64,000 bases of DNA from Dokdonia pacifica (lineage in GTDB: Bacteria; Bacteroidota; Bacteroidia; Flavobacteriales; Flavobacteriaceae). Shown one piece after another: positions 47,662-55,830 of the stretch. The translations under genes and the position numbers were made by a program. Within the stretch, counting starts at the first letter, position 1, and the number at the start of each line of letters is the position of its first letter. Below the pieces are notes generated by a model. The model had not been told where the DNA came from and did not search any database. It worked only from the letters and a program-made list of their open reading frames with translations. The stretch spans positions 248,001 through 312,000 of the forward strand of contig NZ_FZNY01000007.1 of assembly GCF_900188275.1 (NCBI RefSeq), given 5' to 3'.

Positions 47662-47887
47662 AATTCCTATGTTTTGAGTGTTGTTTCACTCAGCGCAGCC
47701 TTGGAATTAAAGATCAGAGAGGCTGTCGTCCTTTCGGTATAGAGAGGTACGAAATATCAGTAAATCAAAGAACCCAATGCTTACGAATAAACATTGGGTT
47801 AAATATACTGTAGGATGTATCTTTTAATATCTTATCCTAACTTTTATAAAATATGCGATTGTTTTTTTGTAGAAACAATTATAAAAT
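47662..47887. other. Structured non-coding stretch
   Basis: No gene. It contains GAGTG/CACTC and TTAATTCC/GGAATTAA pairings around 47660-47720, two AGAGAGG repeats, and a 9-bp hairpin AACCCAATG / CATTGGGTT at 47771-47800 whose arms share ACCCAAT with the terminator at 47628. It may be part of a larger structured RNA or a degenerate repeat. Confidence 0.35.
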
Positions 47888-49279
47888 TTAATTAGATTCC
47901 AACTTAGATTTTTTTTTCATTTTCATATATTTTTTCAAATATGCTTTTTCAATTTCACATAAACTGTCTTCTATTAAATTTTTAATATTATGCTTGTTTT
48001 TTTCGTAATTACTATTCTGTATAAAAGGTATGAACCTTTCAGTCCATAAATAAGCATATTCTGAATTGCCATATTTATCATTGACCATAGAGTAAATCCC
48101 GTCTTTAAGAGCTCTTTGGAATTTTTTAGGTTCTAAATTAAATAATAGAATTCCTATCTTATAAATTTCTCTAAAGATTAATAAATCTGCAAAATATTTT
48201 AAATTCTGATTTGCACTTCTTAAGCCTTTTACAGAACATTTTGGAGATATTTTTTTTAAATCAAAACATCTTACATTTTCATCTTTAATAAAATCATCTT
48301 GATGTTTAATTAGAAAAGTAATTACTTTTTGACATTTATCAAATAACTCTTTTTCAAAAGCAACTTTAATTTTAATATTTAAATAGAGTTCATTATAGAA
48401 ATCGATTATTGTTTTTGAATTGATTTTTGAAAGTGGTTTTGATAATCTATCTGAACCTTTTAAATTTTTAAAATCTGGTATAAAATTATTATTTACCTGT
48501 GATTTAAGAACCTCAAGTTTCATAGAATTAAGGTTGTAATCTGATATTTCAGTTATTACTTCAAATCCATTAACTTTATACCAAACCCTCATATAATCAT
48601 TTATAATCCTAGTATAAAAATATTTAGATTTTGGAGTATTAGTAGCAAAATGCATATAAAGATTACCTAATGCTATATGATCAACTCCATCTGTTACTGC
48701 AATTGGTTTTACAATAAAACAGACATTAGGGTAATTTCTAAAATCAAGTTCTTCCAATAAAACTTTTGAATAATAATTTAGATACTTTAGTATATCTTCT
48801 TCTGTTAATTTCTCTTCTAAATCTGCATATAATTTTCTTTCCTCATTTTTTTTCACTTCTATTTCTGGAGGTGTTCGCCAATCTGAAGGACGTTTATCAC
48901 TATGATTATGATCCTTATTTTCATGTAAGAATATATAAGAATTACGGTTATACCACTCATTATATTTAGAAATACCTTCAACCAAACCAGGTGTTTTCTT
49001 TATTTTTTTTACAATTTCCTTATACTTATCTATATAATCAATTATGCTTCTTCCTTGAAACTGTGCTCTAACTAATGTTTTTCCAATAGCATTACTATCA
49101 TTTAATGTTACTGTCTCAATGAGGCATAATATTAAATCTTTATTGTTAATATTACCATCCTTGTCTTTTTTAAAATCAAAATGCTTATTAATTACATTTT
49201 GATAATCAGATGGCATAGTATTAACTTCTCTAGGAAGTAAATAGTAATCATAATCATTTATTTCCTCAAAACTATTCAT
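47888..49279 (-). CDS. Hypothetical protein of the FolE/transporter operon
   Basis: A 463-aa soluble, mostly helical protein without signal peptide. It is Lys- and Asn-rich. Recognisable blocks such as SDWRTPPEIEVKKNEERK and WTERFIPFIQN do not match a family I know. Its ATG shares one base with the folE-like stop (TAATG), so it is translated with that gene and is the last gene of the operon 51143-47888. By context it may act on the product of the cyclohydrolase or methyltransferase; that is inference. Confidence 0.6.
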   Translation of the reverse strand: MNSFEEINDYDYYLLPREVNTMPSDYQNVINKHFDFKKDKDGNINNKDLILCLIETVTLNDSNAIGKTLVRAQFQGRSIIDYIDKYKEIVKKIKKTPGLVEGISKYNEWYNRNSYIFLHENKDHNHSDKRPSDWRTPPEIEVKKNEERKLYADLEEKLTEEDILKYLNYYSKVLLEELDFRNYPNVCFIVKPIAVTDGVDHIALGNLYMHFATNTPKSKYFYTRIINDYMRVWYKVNGFEVITEISDYNLNSMKLEVLKSQVNNNFIPDFKNLKGSDRLSKPLSKINSKTIIDFYNELYLNIKIKVAFEKELFDKCQKVITFLIKHQDDFIKDENVRCFDLKKISPKCSVKGLRSANQNLKYFADLLIFREIYKIGILLFNLEPKKFQRALKDGIYSMVNDKYGNSEYAYLWTERFIPFIQNSNYEKNKHNIKNLIEDSLCEIEKAYLKKYMKMKKKSKLESN

Positions 49280-49800
49280 TATTTATTTTTATACCAATCT
49301 TTTAGACTACCAAGACTATATGTAACCTTTGTTTCTGCGGTGTCATCACTAGGACCTCTTGAACACACACATAAATGCTTTGCAGTTGATTCTACATAAA
49401 CTCCTTTTGCGTTTAATACTCGCATGATATCATCTGCAATATCTTTGTTAAATATTTCCTGAATTTGAAGGCGCTTAGCATGAACATCTCTAACAAGTCG
49501 GACAATTTTACCAAGTCCAGTGATAATCTCATTAGGTTGATAATAGACGTCGCAGGTGCCAAAAAAAGGAGCAAAATGATGTTCGCAAAAACTATAAAAG
49601 TTGATATTTTTAATCTCTATAATACCTGTGTAATTCTTTACTCTTAAAACATCATTTAAAACATTGTCAGCTGTTAATGAGTATCCAGAAAAAAGTTCGT
49701 TATATGACCTTCTAATACGATCTTCTGATTGAATTAACTTTTCTCTTACTATTGGATCTTCTATAAAACTAAAAAGTTTGTCTAAATTATTTTCTTTCAT
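49279..49800 (-). CDS. folE: GTP cyclohydrolase I (FolE-type)
   Basis: A 173-aa GTP cyclohydrolase I. The enzyme converts GTP to dihydroneopterin triphosphate, entry point for folate, biopterin and 7-deazaguanine routes. Zinc and catalytic residues are visible: FYSFCEHHFAPFFG (Cys and His pair), GLGKIVRLVRD, AKRLQIQE and HLCVCSRGPSDD (second Cys and the conserved CxxxRG-type segment). The length is shorter than E. coli FolE because the N-terminal extension is reduced. It overlaps the methyltransferase gene upstream by 14 nt. Placement in a variable region next to a queuosine-precursor-type transporter suggests a role other than housekeeping folate synthesis. Confidence 0.85.
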   Translation of the reverse strand: MKENNLDKLFSFIEDPIVREKLIQSEDRIRRSYNELFSGYSLTADNVLNDVLRVKNYTGIIEIKNINFYSFCEHHFAPFFGTCDVYYQPNEIITGLGKIVRLVRDVHAKRLQIQEIFNKDIADDIMRVLNAKGVYVESTAKHLCVCSRGPSDDTAETKVTYSLGSLKDWYKNK

Positions 49801-50473
49801 AGATTAGAATGTCTTGATTTATTGTAAATTCTGGTTTTTCTAAATGATTTTTTAGAAAAAACACTGTGTCTTTCAATTTTTTTGAAATATCTATTATCAT
49901 TAAATATGATACTTGCTCTGCTAGTTGTTCAAATGTTTTGCATTGTAACTGAGCTGAAAAAGATTTAGATTTTTTTAAATAGTATTTTTTAGGGAAGTTT
50001 AATATCCGTACCTCTGGATTAGGCTCTGGGAATACTTTTGTAACCCATTTAACTAATTCTCCCATTATTCCATCATTTTTATTAGCTATAATTATTATGG
50101 TCTGAGCCTTTATTTCTTCAATTTTTCTTTCGAGTTTATTTAAGTCATTATCTATATATTGTAAGACATGAGATAATAAAAGAGTATTGTACTGTTTCTG
50201 TGTTGTAAAATCAAAGAAATCTTTTTTAAGTCTCAAATGTTTATCTGCTAATGGAAACTTTTTAGGAGTCGCATAATTAATATCAATTCCTGTTACTGGT
50301 ATATCAGAAAGACATAAATAAGCAATATCTCCCATACCGTAACCTACATCTAATACTGGAGGAACAAAAAAGTTACGTAATTCTTTATTAATTATGTTTA
50401 TGATAACTTCATTTTCATTACACCATTTTTTTTTAAAAACTGCCACGTCTTTATTTAGGATTATTCTTTCCAT
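49787..50473 (-). CDS. Class I SAM-dependent methyltransferase-like protein
   Basis: A 228-aa protein with motif I as PPVLDVGYGMGDIAYL (about residues 38-53), the acidic end of strand 2 as VTGIDINYA, and a post-I segment LLLSHVLQYID typical of Rossmann-fold methyltransferases. The substrate is unknown. It sits 1 nt after the transporter gene and overlaps folE, so it belongs to the same pathway in all likelihood. Family assignment rests on motif I and fold pattern only. Confidence 0.7.
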   Translation of the reverse strand: MERIILNKDVAVFKKKWCNENEVIINIINKELRNFFVPPVLDVGYGMGDIAYLCLSDIPVTGIDINYATPKKFPLADKHLRLKKDFFDFTTQKQYNTLLLSHVLQYIDNDLNKLERKIEEIKAQTIIIIANKNDGIMGELVKWVTKVFPEPNPEVRILNFPKKYYLKKSKSFSAQLQCKTFEQLAEQVSYLMIIDISKKLKDTVFFLKNHLEKPEFTINQDILIYERK

Positions 50474-50474
50474 T

Positions 50475-51143
50475 CTATGATATTTTAAATGGGTTATAAT
50501 CTACATTTTTGTCAAAATGATCTTCATTCTCTTTCTTCTTTAGCCATTTAACTACAGGTATTGTTATTGGTAGAGCTATTATTTCCCAAACAACTTTAAA
50601 TGCCCAGGCTGATATAAATACTTCAATTAAATCACCAAAAGACATTAACCCAAATAATGCTATAAAAATAAAAACACTTGTGTCTACTGCTTGTCCAAAT
50701 ATTGTAGATATAATAAAGCGTATCGGCATTGATTTACCTTTAGATTTTAATTTCATTTTAGATAAAACATACGAATTAGTGAACTCTCCAAGAAAAAAGG
50801 CAACAATTGAAGCAAGCGCTATTCTAGGAACTTTGCCTAGTATATCTTTAAATGCTTGTTGATTCTCCCAAAATGGAGCAGGCTCAATTATTTCTCCAAG
50901 TTTAAAGAACACCACTGCTAATATAAGAGAGAAAAAGGCTGTCCAAATAGCTTTTCTCGATGCATGATATCCATACACTTCAGTAAAAATATCTCCAAAT
51001 AAATAAACTATTGGAAAAAGAATAATTCCAGCGGGTAATGTTAGACCAAATAAAATAAAAACTTTTGTATCTAAAATATTTGAAATTAATAATGAGGCAA
51101 CAAATACACCTGTAATAATCGAATAAAATTTATAATTTTTCAT
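50475..51143 (-). CDS. Queuosine precursor transporter (YhhQ/VUT family)
   Basis: A 222-aa membrane protein with about six hydrophobic segments. The family signatures are SNILDTKVFILFGLTLPAGIILFPIVYLFGDIFTEVYGY (key part PIVYLFGDIFTEVYG) and IRFIISTIFGQAVDTSVFIFIA with GQ..D. Family members import 7-deazaguanine queuosine precursors. It is the first gene of the four-gene operon with the methyltransferase, the cyclohydrolase and the unknown protein. No preQ1-type riboswitch was found in the 230 nt upstream. Confidence 0.88.
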   Translation of the reverse strand: MKNYKFYSIITGVFVASLLISNILDTKVFILFGLTLPAGIILFPIVYLFGDIFTEVYGYHASRKAIWTAFFSLILAVVFFKLGEIIEPAPFWENQQAFKDILGKVPRIALASIVAFFLGEFTNSYVLSKMKLKSKGKSMPIRFIISTIFGQAVDTSVFIFIALFGLMSFGDLIEVFISAWAFKVVWEIIALPITIPVVKWLKKKENEDHFDKNVDYNPFKIS

Positions 51144-51375
51144 TTTTTATTGTTTTATGCAAATAACACCTCAAAAAACTATTTTGCTTAGTTAGAATAA
51201 GTTAGAAATCAAATTAGAAATCATTGATCCAAATAAATGAAGATTAACTTCACTTTATAAATTAATTATTGTGAAGAGATAAATATTAATTGTGAACTTT
51301 ATTATTTTTATTGAGAAACTCTTTTAGTTAGTTTTCTAAAATAAAAACCATTTTTAGAATTTCAGGAGCAAATTG

Positions 51376-52860
51376 TTAGAGCAAAAGAATAATAACAAGT
51401 AGCATAACTATTGGAATTAAAGCTATTATCCTATAATTAGACATAGTGTTATATCTTTTGAATAAATATGTCACGTCGATATCCTTACAAGATGATTCAT
51501 TTATTTCATTACTAACTTTTTTTCTGACATTTGCTTCAAAAAGAAACCATGTGAAAGTAGGAATTAGAATATATAGAGTATATTTCCACATTCCTAATAT
51601 TAAATTTATATCTACAAAATAGTCAATTGCAAAAATAAACAGACACAAAAGACATAATGTTAATAATGGAGTTCCTAGTTTGCAAAAAATAATTTTTTTT
51701 AAAGATTTAGATAAGGCAGTTTTAATACGATCAGCATAATTTTTATTAATTATTCCATCTTGGATTAGAGAAGATTTTGTTGCCATCGTATTAATTTCTG
51801 ACTCTAGCACTCGCCCTACATTATCTGAGAGTTCTATTAGTGTACCCCATAACTTATATTTTGAAAGATTGAGAGTTCTCTCGAGTACTATTAAATCTGC
51901 CTCAAGTAATATCGAGACGATATTATTATAGTTAAATATTATTTCATTTTCTCCATAACCAATGAAAATAAGTTTTTTATCTAATATCTTGATTATTAAT
52001 TCAGTTATACTGCAATTAGAATTATAATTTCTTGTGATTGATTTATTGTGAATTTTTGATTCTATCCTATGTACTTTGGATATTTTTTGTAAATCTTTAA
52101 GATTACGTCTGTTAAGTTCTTGAATGATTTGTTTATTTTTCTCTTTTGGATTTGGGATGTATTTGTAAACTGTGTTTACCACACAAGTTAAAATCATTAA
52201 TTCGTGAAAAAAACCTGTATTACCACAGCTTCGACAGCTTATTGTTCCTGATCCATTACATCGTTTACATCGTAAATTTCCTTGACCCTGACATTTATTA
52301 CAAGTAATAGTTTTTCTTCCTTGACAAGTTGGACAAGTTTCCCCTTTTATTTTTCCAGTATTATTGCCCCATATATTTATACACTTTGAACATTGTATAT
52401 AACCTTTAGTATTACATTTGTCACAAGTATTTGAGCCTTTACCCCTACAATTTCCACATTGATTCCAACCCTGACCACCACAATCTCTACATTGAAAATG
52501 ATATCCGTATGTGATAGGACCTTTAAAACAATCGTGCGGGGTTAGTTCTTTATCATTTGTTTTATTTAATTCATCCCATTTAATTAATTTTTGTGGTAAA
52601 TCCTCTAATGCTTTTTCATAATCTTTAGTAGTCTGACTATTTAAATCCTCCAAATCATTTTTTGGAATTGCTGTGTAAGGTATTTTTCCTTTACCAGATT
52701 TTTTCTCAATGGATATTATAGGTCTAAAACTCCAATTTACTTCTCCTAAAGAGTTTCTTTTTCTACAGCTAACAACTTTTAATACTTCTATATCAAATCT
52801 CGTGAGTGTTTCTACTTTTTGTGATATTTGATTTAGTGCGTTTGTACAATCTTTCTCCAT
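51376..52860 (-). CDS. DnaJ-type zinc-ribbon repeat protein with C-terminal membrane helices
   Basis: A 494-aa protein. Residues 124-213 hold eight CxxC units, most of the form CxxCxGxG (CRDCGGQG, CGNCRGKG, CDKCNTKG, CPTCQGRK, CNKCQGQG, CKRCNGSG, CRSCGNTG), like the zinc-finger region of DnaJ but longer and without a J domain. About 200 mixed residues follow. The last part has hydrophobic segments (LGTPLLTLCLLCLFIFAIDYF, YTLYILIPTFTWFLFE, and IIALIPIVMLLVIILLL at the extreme C-terminus). It may be a tail-anchored scaffold for protein or nucleic-acid binding; the function is unknown. Confidence 0.65.
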   Translation of the reverse strand: MEKDCTNALNQISQKVETLTRFDIEVLKVVSCRKRNSLGEVNWSFRPIISIEKKSGKGKIPYTAIPKNDLEDLNSQTTKDYEKALEDLPQKLIKWDELNKTNDKELTPHDCFKGPITYGYHFQCRDCGGQGWNQCGNCRGKGSNTCDKCNTKGYIQCSKCINIWGNNTGKIKGETCPTCQGRKTITCNKCQGQGNLRCKRCNGSGTISCRSCGNTGFFHELMILTCVVNTVYKYIPNPKEKNKQIIQELNRRNLKDLQKISKVHRIESKIHNKSITRNYNSNCSITELIIKILDKKLIFIGYGENEIIFNYNNIVSILLEADLIVLERTLNLSKYKLWGTLIELSDNVGRVLESEINTMATKSSLIQDGIINKNYADRIKTALSKSLKKIIFCKLGTPLLTLCLLCLFIFAIDYFVDINLILGMWKYTLYILIPTFTWFLFEANVRKKVSNEINESSCKDIDVTYLFKRYNTMSNYRIIALIPIVMLLVIILLL

Positions 52861-53182
52861 AATTTTTTTAAAATAAATTATCTAAAATGAATTTCACTTA
52901 CTGCTTATTAAATGTGAATAAGTAAATAAATGAAGATTGTTATTCTCTTTACTATAAAACTTTGTGATTAGATTGTTTTTTTAAGTGTACTCTACTATTC
53001 TGACTGATAACATTCAAATAAAAAGATCAAAAAAGCTAATTAGTTAGAGTATTTTTTAAAGTAGTTATCCTCTATAATATTCTGCTTATCCTCGTTAAGG
53101 TTCTTTACGTCACGTTCTATTTTTATAGCAAATATGCATACATATTTTTATGCCATAATCGCTGTTTATGAAATTTATTAAG
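52861..53182. other. Intergenic region upstream of leader A
   Basis: No ORF. It contains two TAGTTA repeats 21 nt apart (53041-53046 and 53062-53067) and the pair TCGTTAAGG / ACGTTCTAT (53092-53100 and 53112-53120), whose spacing resembles LytTR binding sites. A TATTTTTA element lies near 53150. These are tentative. Confidence 0.35.
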
Positions 53183-53403
53183 GACGTTCAATTTTATCTC
53201 CAGAGATTATTTGAAGCTTCAAAAAGAAAGAATAAAAGTAAGATGTATATCTGTGAGAGGAATGATTAAACCTTGCTTTTATTTCTTTCAAAAACTCCTC
53301 TCAAACTGAAATGGCTTCTTAAGCTTTTTCAAAGAACATCAAATAATAATTCAATTCGGGTAAATCCCGTAAGGGGAAGGTTTGCCCAATTCCTAAAATA
53401 AAA
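53183..53403 (+). promoter_or_regulatory. Structured RNA leader A (conserved with 57901-58120)
   Basis: An untranslated leader of about 220 nt ahead of the first RTGDQADD lipoprotein. Main helix: 53226-53242 with 53272-53289 (17 pairs with one bulge). The loop segment TGAGAGGA (53254-53261) pairs with TCCTCTCA (53296-53303) beyond the helix, giving a pseudoknot. The 3' part has CGGG (53357-53360) that can pair with CCCG (53366-53369), or GGGTAAA (53358-53364) that can pair with TTTGCCC (53381-53387). The same elements with compensating changes occur in leader B. Confidence 0.8.
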
Positions 53404-53406
53404 AAA

Positions 53407-53901
53407 ATGGAAAAAATTAAAAATAGAATACTCATATTAAGCCTTATAATTGGATTTTTCTCATGTGAAACTGAAGAAATAAACTCTTATGAAGAACAAC
53501 AAAAAACATATAACATAAGGTCTGAATCAGATTATTTAAGTAATACAGAGGGCAATGACTATGAAGGGTTCTCTGTGTGTAAAACTTGTAGTGAGGGATA
53601 TAGTATTAATGAATTCAGTAGTGATACACATAACCCTAAGCGAACAGGTGATCAGGCAGATGATCATGGTAATCCAGAAGATGGAGATAATAAAGTACTT
53701 TTAATATGTAAAGTCTGTAATCAAAGTTTAGATTCTGAGGGAAACTATAGTAATACACCTAATCCTAAGCGAACAGGTGATCAGGCAGATGATTATGGTA
53801 ATCCAGAAGATGGAGATGGTAAAGAATCTCTAGTATGTATAATCTGTAATCAAATTTATGATTATAAGAATTCTTATAATCATAAATTTTGTGCTAAGTA
53901 A
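53407..53901 (+). CDS. Small surface lipoprotein with two PKRTGDQADD motifs and CxxC units
   Basis: A 164-aa predicted lipoprotein: signal to Cys20 (IIGFFSC) followed by ETEE, a likely surface-export signal. Residues 57-162 are a repeat array: CxxC (58-61), PKRTGDQADDHGNPEDGD (77-94), CxxC (101-104), the motif again with Tyr for His (120-137), CxxC (144-147), and a final HKFC. The CxxC units could bind metal or form disulfides. The acidic motif recurs in the lipoprotein at 58128. No known family was recognised. It is preceded by leader RNA A and followed by a hairpin terminator, so it is a single-gene unit. Confidence 0.75.
   Translation: MEKIKNRILILSLIIGFFSCETEEINSYEEQQKTYNIRSESDYLSNTEGNDYEGFSVCKTCSEGYSINEFSSDTHNPKRTGDQADDHGNPEDGDNKVLLICKVCNQSLDSEGNYSNTPNPKRTGDQADDYGNPEDGDGKESLVCIICNQIYDYKNSYNHKFCAK
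53635..53694 (+). repeat. 60-nt coding repeat (PKRTGDQADD motif), copy 1
   Basis: Encodes 20 residues from PKRTGDQADD to the Lys after EDGD. Nearly identical in DNA to 53764-53823 and close to 58305-58364. Confidence 0.85.
53764..53823 (+). repeat. 60-nt coding repeat (PKRTGDQADD motif), copy 2
   Basis: Second copy, offset 129 nt from the first; differences are His to Tyr and the codon pair after EDGD. Confidence 0.85.
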
Positions 53902-53986
53902 ACAAGAATATATTAAAATGATTACACTGAAGTGAAATATTTAGACTAGATACACAAAAACAAAGTAATTCTTTGTTAATCAACAT

Positions 53987-54021
53987 AAAAGACCTGAGGC
54001 CATGTTACCATCAGGTCTTTT
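53987..54021. terminator. Bidirectional terminator
   Basis: An 11-bp stem AAAAGACCTGA / TCAGGTCTTTT with a 13-nt loop, between the convergent lipoprotein and B3/4-domain genes. Confidence 0.8.
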
Positions 54022-54044
54022 GTATTTATGTTAAGAAGAAATTA

Positions 54045-54764
54045 TTATAATATAGCCTCAGATTTATTTTTTTCAATGATACCTTTTGCTTCTATTTTCA
54101 CATCTGATTTTTGAATAGAATTACAGAAGAAATCTATCATATCTAATAAACGTTTATTCCCTTCAAAATCTATAGAATCAAATATAAATAAAGCCTTATC
54201 TACTGTTTCAGTTAACATTGTTCTTTTAGAATCCTTGTGATTCCATAACCAACATACTATAGGATCATTATCATTTTCATCAGCATAGACTATGTGAGAA
54301 GTTTGAATCTCAATGTTTTTTGAATTTCCTAATGGAATAAACTTATCAGAAGATTTTGCATATCTAAGAGTCAAAGAATTTTCGATCTTTGTATAGTCAT
54401 AACCTCCTGCTGACAATATATATCTTGCAGATATATAATTATAAAAGTCTACTGATGGGATTATGGGATTATACTTTCCTTGAATAAATCTCCTTAATAA
54501 GGATTCAATAGAACTTTTATATGTTTTAGGTTTTACATCGCAATCCCTATATACTTCTCTCCATTTACTAATTGTAGAAAAGTCTGGTAAATTTTGCAAC
54601 TCTAAATTATATCTATTTATTCCCTGAATTGGAAGACTTTCTAGTGATTTTAAAGAAAGTGAATTATTAATCTTTTTAAGATTACTAACTAGTATATATC
54701 CGATTTTAACATCTGGATATTTCTCAAGAATTTTATTATCTATTTTTAATTTTATAGTGTTCAT
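54045..54764 (-). CDS. B3/B4 tRNA-binding domain protein
   Basis: A 239-aa protein matching the B3/4 domain otherwise found in phenylalanyl-tRNA synthetase beta subunits: TISKWREVYRDCDVKPKTYKSSIESLLRRFIQGK (key parts WREVYRDC and KPKTYKSSIESLLRR) at about 85-120 and PSVDFYNYISARYIL after it. Free-standing B3/4 proteins are common and mostly uncharacterised; editing or binding of aminoacyl-tRNA or related compounds is possible. It lies 11 nt downstream of the desaturase gene, so the two are probably one operon. Confidence 0.8.
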   Translation of the reverse strand: MNTIKLKIDNKILEKYPDVKIGYILVSNLKKINNSLSLKSLESLPIQGINRYNLELQNLPDFSTISKWREVYRDCDVKPKTYKSSIESLLRRFIQGKYNPIIPSVDFYNYISARYILSAGGYDYTKIENSLTLRYAKSSDKFIPLGNSKNIEIQTSHIVYADENDNDPIVCWLWNHKDSKRTMLTETVDKALFIFDSIDFEGNKRLLDMIDFFCNSIQKSDVKIEAKGIIEKNKSEAIL

Positions 54765-54775
54765 ATATGTTTAAT

Positions 54776-55705
54776 TTAGTTAAATATTTGATTCGCCGTT
54801 TCAATAGGCGATTTTGACTCAATAAGGTCATTCTGTATATTAGCATGCTTAATTAAATAATTGTGAGCGTTTTTTAAATTATACCCTGGTATTGATGCTA
54901 TTAAATGATGTAGTTGATGATATCCGTCGTTATGAGGATGTAAAAAAAATCTATGAAATATTCCTATATTATTTCTGCTATTTGAATATTCTTTTGATAG
55001 TTCAACATTTGTATGTTCTGCTGATTCTGCTATAAAACGTATATATGGCAACCAGAAAAAATAAGGAATTAAATATCCCAGTAAAAAAGAATACCAAGAT
55101 GAAGAAATAGTTATAATTGAAAAAAGTAAAAACCAAAATATTAATCTTGACTTTATTGACTTTTTACTAAAAAAATGAGGGATAAAGCTATGTTTTAGAT
55201 TATCAATAAAATAAAAAAGAGTAACCTGTCTCAAAAAATAAAATTTAAATATTTTATGCTTCTTTTTTTTATTTTCAAAATTTTCTAGCCCCCACCGTCT
55301 TAATTGTAACGTGTCAGGATCATCATCTAAGTTTTTCCTATAATTTCTATGATGTTTCATATGAGATACTCTATACCCCTCTAGTGTTTTCATAACAGGA
55401 AAACATATAATACATTCTAAATTGTTATGTAATTTTTTAGAAGAGAAAAGATTGTAATGAGATGCATCATGAGTTAAATTATCAAGACCTCTTAATGCGC
55501 ATCCAACTAAGAATGAAAGGAAAAAATAACACAATACATTGAAGGGGAATATTAAACGTGAGCTATAAACTATTATAATCATTAGTGTTATTAAAACTAT
55601 CCAATTACTCATTAAAGAAACTATTCCTTTATAAGTAGACGGAACACCATAAATAGCTTTTACCTTATTCTTTAAATCTCTATGCTTATTCATAACTAAA
55701 TCCAT
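54776..55705 (-). CDS. Fatty acid desaturase family protein
   Basis: A 309-aa integral membrane di-iron enzyme. The His boxes are HDASH (79-83), SHMKHHRN (about 114-121) and HNDGYHQLHHL (about 260-270), the pattern of acyl-lipid desaturases and related hydroxylases. Hydrophobic segments lie at about 35-72 and 185-220. The substrate is not deducible; carotenoid or small-molecule hydroxylation is possible too. The first in-frame start (55705) precedes a second Met at residue 5. Confidence 0.85.
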   Translation of the reverse strand: MDLVMNKHRDLKNKVKAIYGVPSTYKGIVSLMSNWIVLITLMIIIVYSSRLIFPFNVLCYFFLSFLVGCALRGLDNLTHDASHYNLFSSKKLHNNLECIICFPVMKTLEGYRVSHMKHHRNYRKNLDDDPDTLQLRRWGLENFENKKKKHKIFKFYFLRQVTLFYFIDNLKHSFIPHFFSKKSIKSRLIFWFLLFSIITISSSWYSFLLGYLIPYFFWLPYIRFIAESAEHTNVELSKEYSNSRNNIGIFHRFFLHPHNDGYHQLHHLIASIPGYNLKNAHNYLIKHANIQNDLIESKSPIETANQIFN

Positions 55706-55830
55706 TTAATTATATAAATGAACTTAATAATGTGTGAAGTTAGATCGTGATTTTTGCGAGCTAAGTAATTCTTTTTGTGAAAGAATTAGTTTTTAATGCA
55801 AATGTATTTTGAGTAAGCTAAAGATAATTA

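Noticed and set aside
51144-51375. preQ1-type riboswitch ahead of the queuosine-precursor-type transporter
   Set aside because: I looked for the compact preQ1 hairpin and A-rich tail on the minus strand and found no convincing match.
47632-53258. 12-nt match ATATCTGTGAGA between the sRNA-like region and leader A
   Set aside because: The surroundings do not align and leader B lacks the exact block, so chance in AT-rich DNA is the simpler reading.
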